Assembly: GCA_037693485.1 (NCBI GenBank)
Contig: CM075348.1
Coordinates: 32,172,501 to 32,236,500, forward strand
Reading direction: 5' to 3'
Length of the DNA: 64,000 nt
Source: Kitagawia praeruptora
Taxonomy: Eukaryota > Streptophyta > Magnoliopsida > Apiales > Apiaceae
Position numbers and translations under genes: made by a program. The notes under the pieces were generated by a model. The model was not told where the DNA came from. It saw only the letters and a list, made by a program, of their open reading frames with translations, and did no database searches. Of this stretch, positions 53,930 through 64,000 are shown in pieces (positions within the stretch are counted from its first letter, which is position 1; every line of letters begins with the position of its first letter).

Positions 53930-54960
53930 CTAAATATCTGGGTAGCTTTTTTTAATCTTGAGAATGAGTATGAGAAATCTTAAAACTGAGAATCCAGTGT
54001 AGTACACTTTACTGAGTGGCTTTTCTTGTACTTTCCAGTGCAGGTTTTTCATTATCTGAGGAAGCAAAAACAAATCTTGAACAATGGCCATGTACTTCTC
54101 AAGACCATTCACCCATTCAGGTACCTTCCTATAAGTCCTTGAATTTTCTTTGCTTCCTGTGCTTGTCTTGTTAATTGCGTAAACAGCCAGAAATCCAAAA
54201 ATGTGAACCAAGAATGTTAACAAGAAAATTCTTTTTTCACTAGGATTTTTCTTCCATGATAAGGATTTTTTGGGTACCTTTCGCGAGTCCCATACCTTCT
54301 GAAAGAGTCTAAGAGTGAGTACGAATGCAACCAAGATGAGACATTTCAATGCACAGTCTAGCCTTTCTAACCACAAGCTTTTCCCACTATTGATTCATCA
54401 GCTTTCGGGATACTGGTATTCTTTCCATTTGAAGAGAATCTCGATTTTCATGACTATGGGAAGTGTGTAACCTGCAATCTGTATGCCAAGCATTACTAAG
54501 GAAATGATGTGAATGGCATCAACTTTTTGGTCTACATAGTACAGTTGTCTCAACCCAAATGCAGTTGTGGATAACAGAACTACCACTCGAAGACTCAATT
54601 CGAAGTTTTGGCGAAATGTGACCTCTATGAAGTTGTCTTTGTATGTTTTAAGAGAAGTTTTTAAGCTAATAGGGGTAAAATATAGTGGGTTAATCTCTTT
54701 TCTTAAACTGATAATAGAGACCTTAACAGTTGGATTTACTAACCATCTTGTAGTCTTTGATGTATACTCTACCTTAACCTCTATCAAACAATCCATATTT
54801 TTTTTCAAGAGTAAGGTTCTCTTTGCCAAACTTCATGGAATTTGTGACACTTCTGCAGCCTATTAGATGCATTTCCCCCTCAAATGGATCATATAATCCC
54901 TCAACAAATAGCTCTGCAACATGGCTATAGCTTGTTCCAGTGAGGGAAAGCTGTGCTCAG
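53930..54960 (-). pseudogene. Captured fragment of a DUF2921 membrane-protein gene
   Basis: DUF2921 proteins are large plant multi-span membrane proteins, some annotated as RING-type ubiquitin transferases, of poorly known function. On the minus strand the fragment starts near 54960 (GTSYSHVAELFVEGLYDPF, then MHLIGCRSV). It then shifts frame near an A run at about 54800 and continues as DCLIEVKVEYTSKTTRWLVNP. Hydrophobic segments follow (SLVMLGIQIAGYTLPIV; LVAFVLTLRLFQKVW; FLLTFLVHIFGFLAVYAIN), ending in QDLFLLPQIMKNLHW and the C-terminal region. Two adjacent TGA codons at about 54395-54400 interrupt it. The N-terminal two thirds of the family is missing. It is opposite in orientation to the FTSH fragment. 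Confidence 0.82.
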
Positions 54961-56558
54961 ATATTTAATGCCAAGAGATCCTGGCCAGTGATGGTAAATT
55001 TTTGCAATGCCAAGATAGACGTGTTGTAATCTATTTGCATCACAATTTATAATAATATGTAATGTGTTTTTTTTCATTTTTATCGTGATTTGTATAATTT
55101 TGTATACAGCTTGTGTAATTATCCGGCTGGATTACCTAACTCTCTTTATTACGTTTCATCTTTTACTTCGCTTGCAAGGACAATGAAGTGTAGGGTACAC
55201 ACCAAGTCCTCTTCCATCAATCCGAGCCATACCCTAATGACCAGCTTTTAACACTCTGATCTTTCACTGCTCTTGGAACTTTTTACTTACTACTCGGTGG
55301 CCAGTACACATTGAAGTGAGCTTTTTTTTTTATACATATGCACGATTCTCTGCTGCTTTGGTTTCTACAGCTTCTTTTAGGGCATTTTCCTGTTTGAAAG
55401 GATTCAGCCCATTTTCCTCTATGTTTCTATCAATATCTTGACTTCTTTTCTTGCTGGCTCAGCCATAATAGTTTCTGAAGGATCTGTTAAAGCTTAAAAT
55501 ATTGTCCATGCATCCCTAGTAAGTAATAGAATACGCAATGGGCAACTTATAAAAAGGCAATGCAGCCAAATAATCCAACACACAATCATACATCTTTAAA
55601 GTATCCATATTAAGTAGTTCACTATAAAGAGAACTTCATATATTCATTCTATAACGTGTAAACATATTCATAAGGATGTTACATAGAAATTTTTCATCAA
55701 GAATCCGTCTCCGTCAAAAAGCTGATGCATCTGAATGATATTTGTACTTCCATTTATTTGACATAATCCACAAGGCCCATCAGGTAGTAACTAGAACCTC
55801 GCGTCCATTTATCCTTTGCAACCTAAAATAGAGAAACAAAAGGAAAAAGCCTCGTCCAGATATAATCGGCATGAAACTGGGAACAAGCACGAACATGGAA
55901 ACCTCATCCCAGATATTAACTTGCAAAAAATTCCACAGTAAACTAAAAAGCAAGAGAACATGGAAACTTCACTACAAAAACTATAATTATTAATTATACG
56001 AACAACATTCAAGTGACTATAACTCTCTGTATTCTGAAACTTACCAAGAATCAGCCACTCGAGCCGGCCGGCCAATGACATGTTAATATTTCTTCCCCTG
56101 ATTTTAAAAACCTGACACAACTTGGTAAATAAGTTCCCACTTCCCATAGCTTGGGACGTTAAAAATTAAATCAGAGTAAATATTAGAACAGATAACATAC
56201 AATCTTGACCGATTAAACACCATAAAATTGGTGGATTGACTATGAATATGTAGATATGTGTGCTTAGAAAAGTGATTAGCTTAGCAAATGGTATTACGAT
56301 CGGATAACCTGATGATTCAAGCATACACTCATTATAACAGCAAAATAGAGGTTTGCTTGCTGCAACATATGAACCAAGATAGGTCTGGAGTGGCATGAAC
56401 ATGAAAATTGTGACATGATTTTTCTAACTCTCTGAAGAGTGGTCGTTAAAAGTTCTAACCCACGAGAACCATTTTGTTTAGATTAAAATAAAATTATCAA
56501 TAAGTTGTCAGAAGCCATTTATCAAAATTGTATAATTTTCAGTATTGTTTATACATAC
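54961..56558. other. No gene recognised
   Basis: Mixed sequence with two minus-strand frames of 112 and 78 codons (55809-56147, 56166-56402) that show no known motif. It may hold introns or untranslated parts of captured genes. Nothing firm can be said. Confidence 0.45.
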
Positions 56559-56790
56559 CTTATGTCAACTGAAAAGGCAAGGTCCCGGAGTCTTGGAATT
56601 AGGTAGGTGGCTTCTTTCTCAGCTGTTGTACTACATTAGGGTAACGGAAAAATATTGAAAGTTGAAAAAAAATGTGATACAAGTAAAAGAAGGGTAAAAT
56701 CATATTTTACAACCTCGGAAGCAGGTCCAAGACTCTGGTGCAATCTGTCATGGTCATGCATGTATGCTAGGCCACTGATTACACCATGAA
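56559..56790 (-). pseudogene. Possible captured kinase-like exons
   Basis: Two minus-strand open blocks are bounded by splice-like sites. The first (about 56714-56790) reads LHGVISGLAYMHDHDRLHQ and SLGPASE before GTTGTA. The second (56559-56630) follows TAATGTAG and reads TTAEKEATYLIPRLRDLAF and SVDI before GTATGT. LAYMHDHDRLHQ resembles the region before the catalytic loop of a kinase, but the canonical HRD is not present. The family is therefore uncertain; an unrelated protein is possible. Confidence 0.35.
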
Positions 56791-57285
56791 GGAGATTTAC
56801 AACATAAAATCACTAAAACTTAAGTTCTTTTATAACTGGAGTCTAGTGCTTAGAAGGATCTTCATCACCACTAAATTTTACTTCCAATTATTCTTTTGCT
56901 CGTCTTTTGAGTGACCATGGAAAGAGAGTAAATTTCAAATTTTGCCATCTTTGATTTTTTATAATTCAAATTTTTTTATAACTTCCTCAACTTTATTATT
57001 TGCAGTAGAATCACAATCTGTATCAACAATGACATTATTTCCATCACTTGTACGAGGCATATTTGCTTCAACTAAGACATAAAATTCATATTTAGGATAA
57101 ATAGAAAAGTGTAATTAAGTCACAATTAAAATAAAACATAACTTAAATAAAATTAAAAAATATAGTATATGCAAATATGAACAGTGTAAAATAGTACTAA
57201 AAACAATTGAAGCCAAACTAAATATCAACAACAAATGCGACTAATGGAAATTCACAATAAAATTCTTAAACAAAAATACTAAACA
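56791..57285. other. No gene seen
   Basis: AT-rich sequence leading into the right subterminal repeats. No motif or structure was recognised. Confidence 0.45.
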
Positions 57286-58085
57286 ACTATGTAGAATCTA
57301 ATATTTCATCAAAATATTGCATCAAAATCAGGAAAAAAAAAGGTTCAAATATTGAGTGCAGAATCCAACATAGAAAGTAAATTGAAATCTCAAAACAGAG
57401 ACATAGAAACTAATGTGGAAAAGTCATAAAAATTCAGAAAATTCTCACAAAAATCGAAACCACATGGAACACAATTGCTAGTGTACAGAGTATATAATCT
57501 AATATAGAATCAAAATCACAATATGGAGAAACTAAACATAATTCTGAAAAAAGGGAAGATAGAATTCAGATAGAATCCAGTTAGAATCAAACTATGCAGA
57601 ATTTAAAAAATCTGCCCAAAAATCGAAACTACATGGAATGCAGATGCTAGTGTAGAGAGTATAGAATCTAATATAGAATCAAAATCACAAAACTTCAATA
57701 AACGATTAAAAAACATCAAAATCACAGAACTTCAATAATTGATAAAAAAAACATTGAGAAACTGAACAGAATTCAAAAAATAGAGAAGGTGGAATCCAGT
57801 GTAGAATCAAACTATGTACAATTCAAAAAATTCGCACAAAAATCGAAATCTGATACACAACTGCTAGTATAGAGAGTATAAAATCTAACATATAATCAAA
57901 ATCATAAAAGTTTAATAAATGATAAGAACCTGGAGAAACTAAACATAATTCCAAAAACGGAGAAGGTAGAATCCAGTGAAGAATCAAACTACAATCATAA
58001 AATTTTCAACATAATCATCAAGAATTTTAAGAAAATATAATCTAGTGTGGAATCAAACTATTAAGAATTAAAAAATCTTCACAAA
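57286..58085. repeat. Right subterminal tandem repeats of the 15-kb element
   Basis: A block beginning GCTAGTGTAGAGAGTAT and continuing AATCTAATATAGAATC recurs at 57477, 57646 and 57863 (spacing 169 and 217 bp), with TAGAATC scattered between. This is the complement of the GATTCTATG motif of the left subterminal region. Confidence 0.75.
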
Positions 58086-58439
58086 AATGAAACCGGTTGA
58101 AACACAGTTGTTTGTATATGTTCAAGCACACAAAAATTAAACAAAAGAATAAGTTTAAAACTACGAACCTGATGAGCATTCACGAAATTAGAATTCATTC
58201 AATCTGCAAGTATGAAGCAAACCATAATTTGAAGAAGAACACATCACGGGAAAATTGAAAAAATCACCTTAATTGTTGTTGATCGATAAACAAAAAAGAG
58301 GTGATAAACAAGTAGTCTGTGCAAAGAAGATCGATAAACACCAGCAGAACATCGATAAACACAAGCAAAGACGGTGAAATATCCCGATAAAAACGAGCAG
58401 AGAGAAATCGGTGAGAGACGAGAAGAGATCGATAAAACG

Positions 58440-58575
58440 AGACAGATCACTAGTACGAAAGAGATACAGAGATAGAGAGAAAGAGTGAGAGAGAGAGATT
58501 TCTGCGAGAGAGAGAGAGATTCGCGCGAAAGTGAGAGAGATTCGCGCGAAAGAGAGAGAGAGAGAGACAGAATTC
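58440..58575. promoter_or_regulatory. GA-rich tract with two TTCGCGCGAA palindromes
   Basis: A (GA)n run contains TTCGCGCGAA at 58520-58529 and 58541-58550, 21 bp apart. The TTTCGCGC on its complement matches the plant E2F consensus TTTSGCGC. It sits just inside the right terminus, where a promoter reading into the element could lie. Function is inference. Confidence 0.5.
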
Positions 58576-58631
58576 AGTTTAGTTATAATTATGTTTTAAT
58601 CCTAAGCGTCCGTTTTCTTATTTTAATTGAA

Positions 58632-58693
58632 TGGTAGAGATTGGTGTTCTTTATTGTTCTTTATTTAAGGGTGTTCTGTATGGAGCAAAGGCC
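58632..58693 (-). repeat. Right terminal inverted repeat of the 15-kb element
   Basis: Inverted match to 43433-43481 and same-orientation match to 43345-43395. Followed by TATATATATAATAG. Confidence 0.7.
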
Positions 58694-59175
58694 TATATAT
58701 ATAATAGATTGCAAAAAAGAGGTTGAAAATGACAACTGAAAACTAGAACATGAACTTCTAGTTTTCAGTTTTCGGTTGCATATAAGGTTATATGCTATCT
58801 AGGGGAGCAGACAAATTTTCGATTGCAAGTTTCAATTTTTATCCAGTTTTCGGTTGCATATAAGGTTGCATATGAGGTTGCTTATGCAACCTTATATGCT
58901 ATATAGGGGAGTAGATGAATTTCCAACCTTTGCAACTTTTGCAACCTCCAGTTTTCATTTGCAACTTTTGCAACATTTGCAACCTTTGCAACTTCATTTG
59001 CAACTCGCACGGATGCGTCGCCTGAAGTTATAAATGAGGTTGCAAAAGTTGCACAAGTTGCAAACCGTATTTTTGAAAAAAGAATTTTAAAGAAATGCAT
59101 TTTTTTAAATAATTTTAAAAGTGTTAGTATTTTTTTTAAAAATAATTTGAAGGATCGGTATTTTTGAAGAAACCC
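58694..59175. repeat. TTGCAACC-rich repeats, right flank of the 15-kb element
   Basis: Multiple GGTTGCATA and GCAACTTTTGCAACC units, then GTATTTTTGAA-type blocks. The last 200 bp are an inverted, diverged match to 43010-43260. A 72-codon minus frame here is only a readthrough of the repeat. Confidence 0.7.
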
Positions 59176-59484
59176 CTAAATAAAATCTTAAAAGACACAT
59201 AAACAAATTTATAAGAAAAAACTTTTAATATAGGAAAAAATGTTCCTAAATATATAATAGATTAAAACATAATTGCAAATATTTGATTAAATTCTTGTCA
59301 TTACAAATATATCCACCTTATTTTTTAATTGAAACTTTTACTCATCTAATTTACGTATTGAGGAGTCTAACTTAATCCCTTTAATATATTATAATCTTTT
59401 TCAGCAAAAATTAGAATATATACATTGTTTAATAAATATACGAGATAAATTTGTAATTTATAAATTTACCAAATTGTAAATTTT
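59176..59484. other. No gene seen
   Basis: AT-rich spacer without recognised features. Confidence 0.5.
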
Positions 59485-59702
59485 GGGGGTGTTTGGGTGA
59501 ACTTTTTTTCAAGAATAAGTCAACTTATTTTAAGACAAAGTTATAGATTTCTAACTTTTTTTGAAAAAAGTTAACCTTTTTTTTTTTGCAATTTATAAAA
59601 TCTCAAAAGTATATTAAATATTTGTATAAAAAAAATTATACGAAATTTTTACCCGAAAATAAGTCCATAAGAACTTATTTTAAGTTTTGCCAAACAAGAC
59701 CT
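59485..59702. mobile_element. MITE-like element with TGTTTGG-type termini
   Basis: The left end GGGGGTGTTTGGGTGAACTT and the right end AAGTTTTGCCAAACAAGACC are imperfect inverted repeats of a kind common in plant MITEs. It is about 218 bp and AT-rich, with no coding capacity. No clear target duplication was found. Confidence 0.55.
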
Positions 59703-60349
59703 TTATTTAAATTTATAATTTTTTACAAATTTAATAAAATATTAACACAACATCGTGAGTTTCAATTCCATTATGAACTAAAGTTTTGCGGTGTAGAAGG
59801 GTTAAATCAAATAATTGTTTTCTTTTCTGAAAGAAATCAAATACTGTAATTGTTACGAATGATGATGTACAACTAATACATCTGCTCATAAAAGTCCCCA
59901 GCACTCATGTTTCTTTGTTTGCTTCTTCTCCATTTATTTCCCATGTGACCAAACTGAATAATTCACCTTACTATCTTGTCCTTTCTCTTGAGTTGATTTT
60001 AATCTTTTCAGATTCTTTATTTTTTTTTCATTTTTCCATTTTTTATATAAAAAACAAATCTTGATTCCGTGCTTGAACGCATTTTAATTATTTAAGCTTC
60101 TCCCTGCTTTTTATTTCGATATTTACTTGTTTACTAGTATTTTTATACCCGATGACTTGAGGGAAAAAAGTAGTGGTACAAATTTTCAAAGTTGGTTACT
60201 CAGCTTGTTCTTGATCTTTTCAGTGTAAGTTTTATTTACTCGAATTCGATAATTTCTTTTCGACATTGAGGATTTAATTTATTAATAAAAAAATCATACG
60301 GCATCTACAAGAATAATTGAGTCAAACAAACCGTAAAAGGATACAATAA
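59703..60349. other. No gene seen
   Basis: AT-rich DNA with T-rich runs near 60010-60050. Nothing recognised. Confidence 0.5.
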
Positions 60350-61640
60350 CATATTAATATTTCTAGAAAAAGAGGGATTTTAGTTAGAAAATATAGAAAA
60401 GATGATACGTTTTAGCTAAGGTAATCAATTAATTATTAGTATTATAATATTATTATTTTATTTTATTAAATAGAACTGTCCGTGATATAATTGGAAAAAG
60501 ATAGATTTTAGTTTGAGAAAATAGAAAAGGTAACGTGAAAATTAAAAAGGTGACATGCTTCAGGTGAAAAAGATAATTGATTAGTTTATAGTAATTATAA
60601 TTTAATTGTTATTTTACTAAATAAAATTGTTCGTAGTGTTTTTAGAAAATGAGAAATTAATGTTATCCGTGATATTTCTAGAAAAAAGAATTTAATTAAA
60701 CAAATAAAAAAGATGATACGTTTTAGCTGAAATAGTAGTCGGTTAATTATTAGCATTATAATATTATTATTTTATTTTTATTAAATAGAATTCCCCGTGA
60801 TATAATTGGAAAAATAGAGGTTTTAGTTAGAGAAAACAAAAAAGGTAATGTGTTCTGGCTGAAAAAGATAACCCGTGATATAATTGAGAAAAAAAGATAT
60901 TTTAGTTAGAAAATAGAAAAGGTAACGTGTTTTGGAGTGTGAGAGCTACCCCAGTGGTAGGGCCAAAGCGTTGATCCAATGAGGTCACAGATTCGAACCT
61001 CACCCCCAACTAGCAAAAAAAAAAGGTAACGTGTTTTGACTGAAAAAATTAATTGATTAGTTAATAGTAATTATAATATACTTTCTAATTAAATAAAATA
61101 TAAAAGATGTTTTATTTTACCTGAAAATGAAATTACTTAGTTATTGAAAAGTAGAAAATGTAATATGTTTAACCTGAAAAAGAAAATTGATTAATAAAGG
61201 AGAAAGTTTAGTTACATAAAATATAGAGATATAAATTGATTAGTTAATAAGATGAATTTTATCTGTAATTAAGCAAAGATAATAAGTAAAATCAACATGT
61301 ACCGTACTGACTAACCAAATTTTTAATGTTTTGGTTTTTATATATTTTACATGAAAAGGAAATTACTTACTTAGTTATTGAAAAATAGAAAAGGTAATAT
61401 GTTTATCATGAAAAAGGAAATTGATTAGAGAAGCATAAATTTTAGTTAGATTAAATATAAAAGATATAAATAAAGGAAATTATTTAGTTATTTAAAAATT
61501 GAAAAGGTAATATATTTAACCATTGATTAGTAAGGAGAAATTTTGTTAGATAAATATAAAAGATATAAATTGATTAGTTAGTAGAATGGATTTTATTTGT
61601 AATTAATTAAAAATAAATAAATAAAATTAATAGGTACCAT
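60350..61640. repeat. Degenerate repeat family with AGAAAAGGTAA and TTAGTTAGA blocks
   Basis: Blocks such as TTTTAGTTAGAAAATAGAAA, GGTAACGTGTTTT, GATTAGTTAATAGTAATTAT and CCGTGATATAATTGGAAAAA recur seven or more times in the same order, with periods from about 100 to 250 bp. It looks like an old locally duplicated AT-rich repeat. Confidence 0.7.
60935..61020 (+). mobile_element. Minimal tRNA-derived SINE (about 80 nt plus poly(A))
   Basis: The body has a tRNA-type A box region (AGCTACCCCAGTGGTAGGG) and B box (AGATTCGAACCTC) about 35 bp apart and ends in a run of A. An 18-bp perfect direct repeat, AAAAGGTAACGTGTTTTG, flanks it at 60917-60934 and 61021-61038, as expected for L1-mediated insertion. 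Almost no tRNA-unrelated body is present. Confidence 0.82.
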
Positions 61641-62512
61641 ACCGACCAACCAAATTTTTAATATTTGGGCTTTTATATAATAGTATAGATTTAACTTTAC
61701 TGAAAGTAGTTAAATTTGGAGTTAGAAACCGGAAGTAGCCCAAATCAGTCTAGATCCGACATATTGGTTAATCATACTCTTTTTAGTGGTGTTAATTAAC
61801 TGTACTCCTTTGTCATTGTAGCTGGTTTATACGTAATTTTTATATATGTACAACCAACTTTTACAATTTAGCAAAAAAAAATAAAATTTACATTAACAGC
61901 AAGAAATCTTGCAAAATTATAGAGGGAGACTTATACATGCTAGAGGGACCTAGGAATTTATTTATAAAATAAAGGCCAAATTAAAGTTCGGACAAAAGTC
62001 ACAAAATACATATAGAAAAATTCATACAAGTTAGATGGACCAATGAATTTATAAAATAAAGGCCAAATTATTTATGAAGAATCATTGTAAAATAAAATAA
62101 TTTTGCCTTGGAATCTTTATAGTATTATTAATAAATCATGTCGACCCAAATGATTGAGACTATACTCCTCGTGACAGGTCACTGTAGAATACAATAAGAT
62201 TGAAAGGTTTTTATGTAATATTTTAAGATTTTAGATGTATTACTTATTTAAGTATGGTATAAAGATCAAATACGTAGGATTTTCGATTCTCTACGGTTTT
62301 TAATATTTAATATGAAAATGATGACAATTATATCAAAGTTCAAGCACGCAATGATCTTCAATTTTTACGAACTTTAATATTTTTAATATTTAATATGAAC
62401 ATGAAAACAATTATGTTTCAATACGAAGATAAATTATATTTCAAAGATGGGTGTTCGTATGAAAGAAATCTTAAAATAAAAGATCCTGATAAGATCTTTC
62501 TCTAACATCTTA
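61641..62512. other. No gene seen
   Basis: AT-rich sequence with no recognised gene or clear repeat boundary. Confidence 0.5.
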
Positions 62513-63382
62513 CTCCCTCCGTCCCATTATATATATAGATTGGGTTTGAGCACGCAGAACAAGAAAATATATAAAAAATGAGTAAGGTTAGATGAAAAGT
62601 GGGTAAAGTGGTGAGATTTATCAATATTTAATAATAAATTTGAGATATTGGAGAAAAGTAGAACCCGCACATGCGGTTTGGTCAAATTCCCAAACCGCAA
62701 GCGCACATGCGGTTTGGTCAAATTCCCAAACCGCAATCGCACCACGAAATTTTAAAACCGTATACATCACACCACGAAAATGCGATACAGTGCTATTCAT
62801 TGCGTTTTACACTTTCTTCATGCATGTGGAATTAGTTTTTAAAATTCTTACTCAACCACATTTCTTAATTCTTATGTCGACTGTGGCCTCTATGATCTTA
62901 ATGAAATACAAACATTGTGGTATAAAATATTGTGATACTAAAATAAAAAAAATGGACTAGGCCATTATAATTGATCAGTGAGTCCCATCATAAATCTCTA
63001 AAATAAACTACTACTAGGAAGTAGGCACTAGTGAAGTAAATATCTTGCAAATTATCCCTTAAATCCTTAAAACTGCAACCCGCACCGTACCATGCGGTTT
63101 GTCAAAATTTAAAAAATTGCCACCGCACCACGGAAAATAGAAATCGCATAGTGTGGTGCGATTTGATTCGGTGCGGGCAATTTTTGCAATTTGGTGTTGT
63201 ATATGATCACCCCTAAAGAAAAGTAATTAGTGTAATAATATTTTATATTATAAATTTGAGATAGTTAAGTAGAGTAGTGGGTGTAGTGCTATATTTTATT
63301 ATTAAAATTTTACTTTTGAAAGGTATAAAAATGAAAAAATCCCCTAAAATAATAATTGTATAAAAATGAACGGGAAAGAGGG
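62513..63382. mobile_element. Possible long Stowaway-like element with GCGGTTTGG insertions
   Basis: Starts CTCCCTCCGTCCCATTATAT after TA. A weak counterpart ACGGGAAAGAGGGA ends near 63382. Inside lies a 36-bp direct duplication (62667-62738), each copy holding the hairpin TGCGGTTTGG...CCAAACCGCA. A CCGCACC/GGTGCGG foldback follows at about 63073-63195, resembling hAT-type MITEs. The right boundary is uncertain. Confidence 0.5.
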
Positions 63383-64000
63383 AACATTTTAAAGGACCAG
63401 TTACTTAACAAAATTAGGAAAATTCCAAATGTTACTTGTACAATTGATTTTTTCATTAAATATCATTCACTATTTTTAACTTTCAAATGATACCATTATA
63501 TAATTGGTTTTTCCATGATACCACTCCATAAACAAAAATATTAGTATCCATATTTTGAAAAAAGGCCCCCAATATCACAATTTTGAAGTAAACGACCCCC
63601 AATATCACAACTCAAAAACTTGACCCCAAATATCACTCCAAAACACTGTTGCGTCTAGCATTTTAATTTTTTTAGTAGAAACGCTACTTCGTGTAGCGTT
63701 TTATATATTTTTTGATTATTTTTTTTAAAAACGCTACTGCGTTTAGCGTTTTGTAGAGGAGGAAATTTTTATTTTTTTTATAACGCTGGATCATGTTGAG
63801 TTTTGGAGGGGAAGACGCTAGTTTATAATGTGTGTTGAGTGTTAACACCACTTTGATTAGCGTTTTCAAAAAAAAAAGAAAAAAAAATGAAAAACGCCAG
63901 ATGATGTTGAGTTTTGGGGGCACGACGCTAGTTTAAAAAGTGTTCTAAGTGTTAACGCCATTTCAATTGGTGTTTTCAACCAAAAAAAGAGAGAAACGCT
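63383..64000. repeat. Repeats with AACGCTA hairpins, running off the window
   Basis: CCCCCAATATCAC recurs at about 63567-63640. AACGCTAC-TTCGT-GTAGCGTT (about 63679-63700) and AAACGCTA-CTGCG-TTTAGCGTTT (about 63728-63751) are short hairpins. From about 63781 two diverged units of roughly 110 bp (GATSATGTTGAGTTTTGG ... AGTGTTAACRCCA) follow in tandem. Coding is not supported. Confidence 0.6.

Larger units (their letters stand above)
43433..58693. mobile_element. Putative 15-kb Mutator-like element carrying host gene fragments
   Basis: The left terminus (TTGCACTCCATAACAAACAC, then AAATAAAGAACA, then CAATCT) is mirrored at the right (AGATTGGTGTTC, then TGTTCTTTATTTAAGG, then TATGGAGCAA). Both ends abut TA-rich sequence, so a 9-bp duplication cannot be tested. 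Subterminal regions on both sides repeat GATTCTATG or its complement. Inside are pieces of several unrelated genes, some with introns. I found no transposase, so it would be non-autonomous. Assignment to Mutator-like (Pack-MULE) elements rests on the style of the termini and the captured fragments and is an inference. Confidence 0.6.

Noticed and set aside
60935..61020. A functional tRNA gene
   Set aside because: The A and B boxes are there, but the ends do not form a convincing acceptor stem, and the poly(A) plus 18-bp duplication show retroposition.

Overview
The window is repeat-dominated nuclear DNA of a flowering plant, most likely a eudicot. The evidence is AT-rich noncoding sequence, several plant-type LTR retrotransposons, a plant LINE, Stowaway MITEs, and fragments of plant genes (FTSH3/10-type mitochondrial protease, DUF2921 membrane protein). 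I could not fix the species. I see no complete host gene; nearly everything is mobile-element sequence, nested to a depth of two or three.

Positions 1-6120 hold the 3' part of a Ty1/copia element (Copia-1): gag, pol and 3' LTR, cut by the window edge. Positions 6128-37548 hold a minus-strand Ty3/gypsy-type element with 5.1-5.2 kb LTRs and target duplication TACGG. Its internal region (27541-32433) has no usable coding frame. Its left LTR carries two later insertions: a 3.9 kb solo LTR of a related family in opposite orientation (6712-10630, duplication AAATA), and a 12.3 kb copia element (Copia-2, 11474-23754, duplication GGAAT). Copia-2 has equal 1,908-bp LTRs and open gag and pol, so it is very young and possibly active.

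Positions 37549-38786 are unclassified sequence with three foldback structures. Positions 38787 to about 42960 hold a minus-strand LINE, broken by a frameshift and in-frame stops.

Positions 43433-58693 look like one 15 kb, Mutator-like, terminal-inverted-repeat element without a recognisable transposase. It carries intron-containing fragments of several unrelated genes: two unidentified exon-like pieces, an FTSH3/10 segment, a DUF2921 segment and possible kinase-like exons. Inside it sits a tandem array of four ~1,075-bp gypsy-type LTRs separated by three 167-bp internal segments (45258-50060), with one target duplication (CAAGG) around the whole array. A Stowaway MITE lies at 52904-53173.

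Positions 58694-64000 are AT-rich noncoding DNA with MITEs, an 80-nt tRNA-derived retroposon with a perfect 18-bp target duplication, and several small repeat families.

The most unusual signals are: the octamer CAGCAAGC, present 13 times on the sense strand of Copia-1 in two coding frames and in noncoding DNA; paired palindromes tandemly repeated in the Copia-2 LTRs; mosaic LTRs in the tandem array that point to unequal crossover; and insertion of that array exactly at an exon/intron boundary in a way that leaves a GT donor on both sides.
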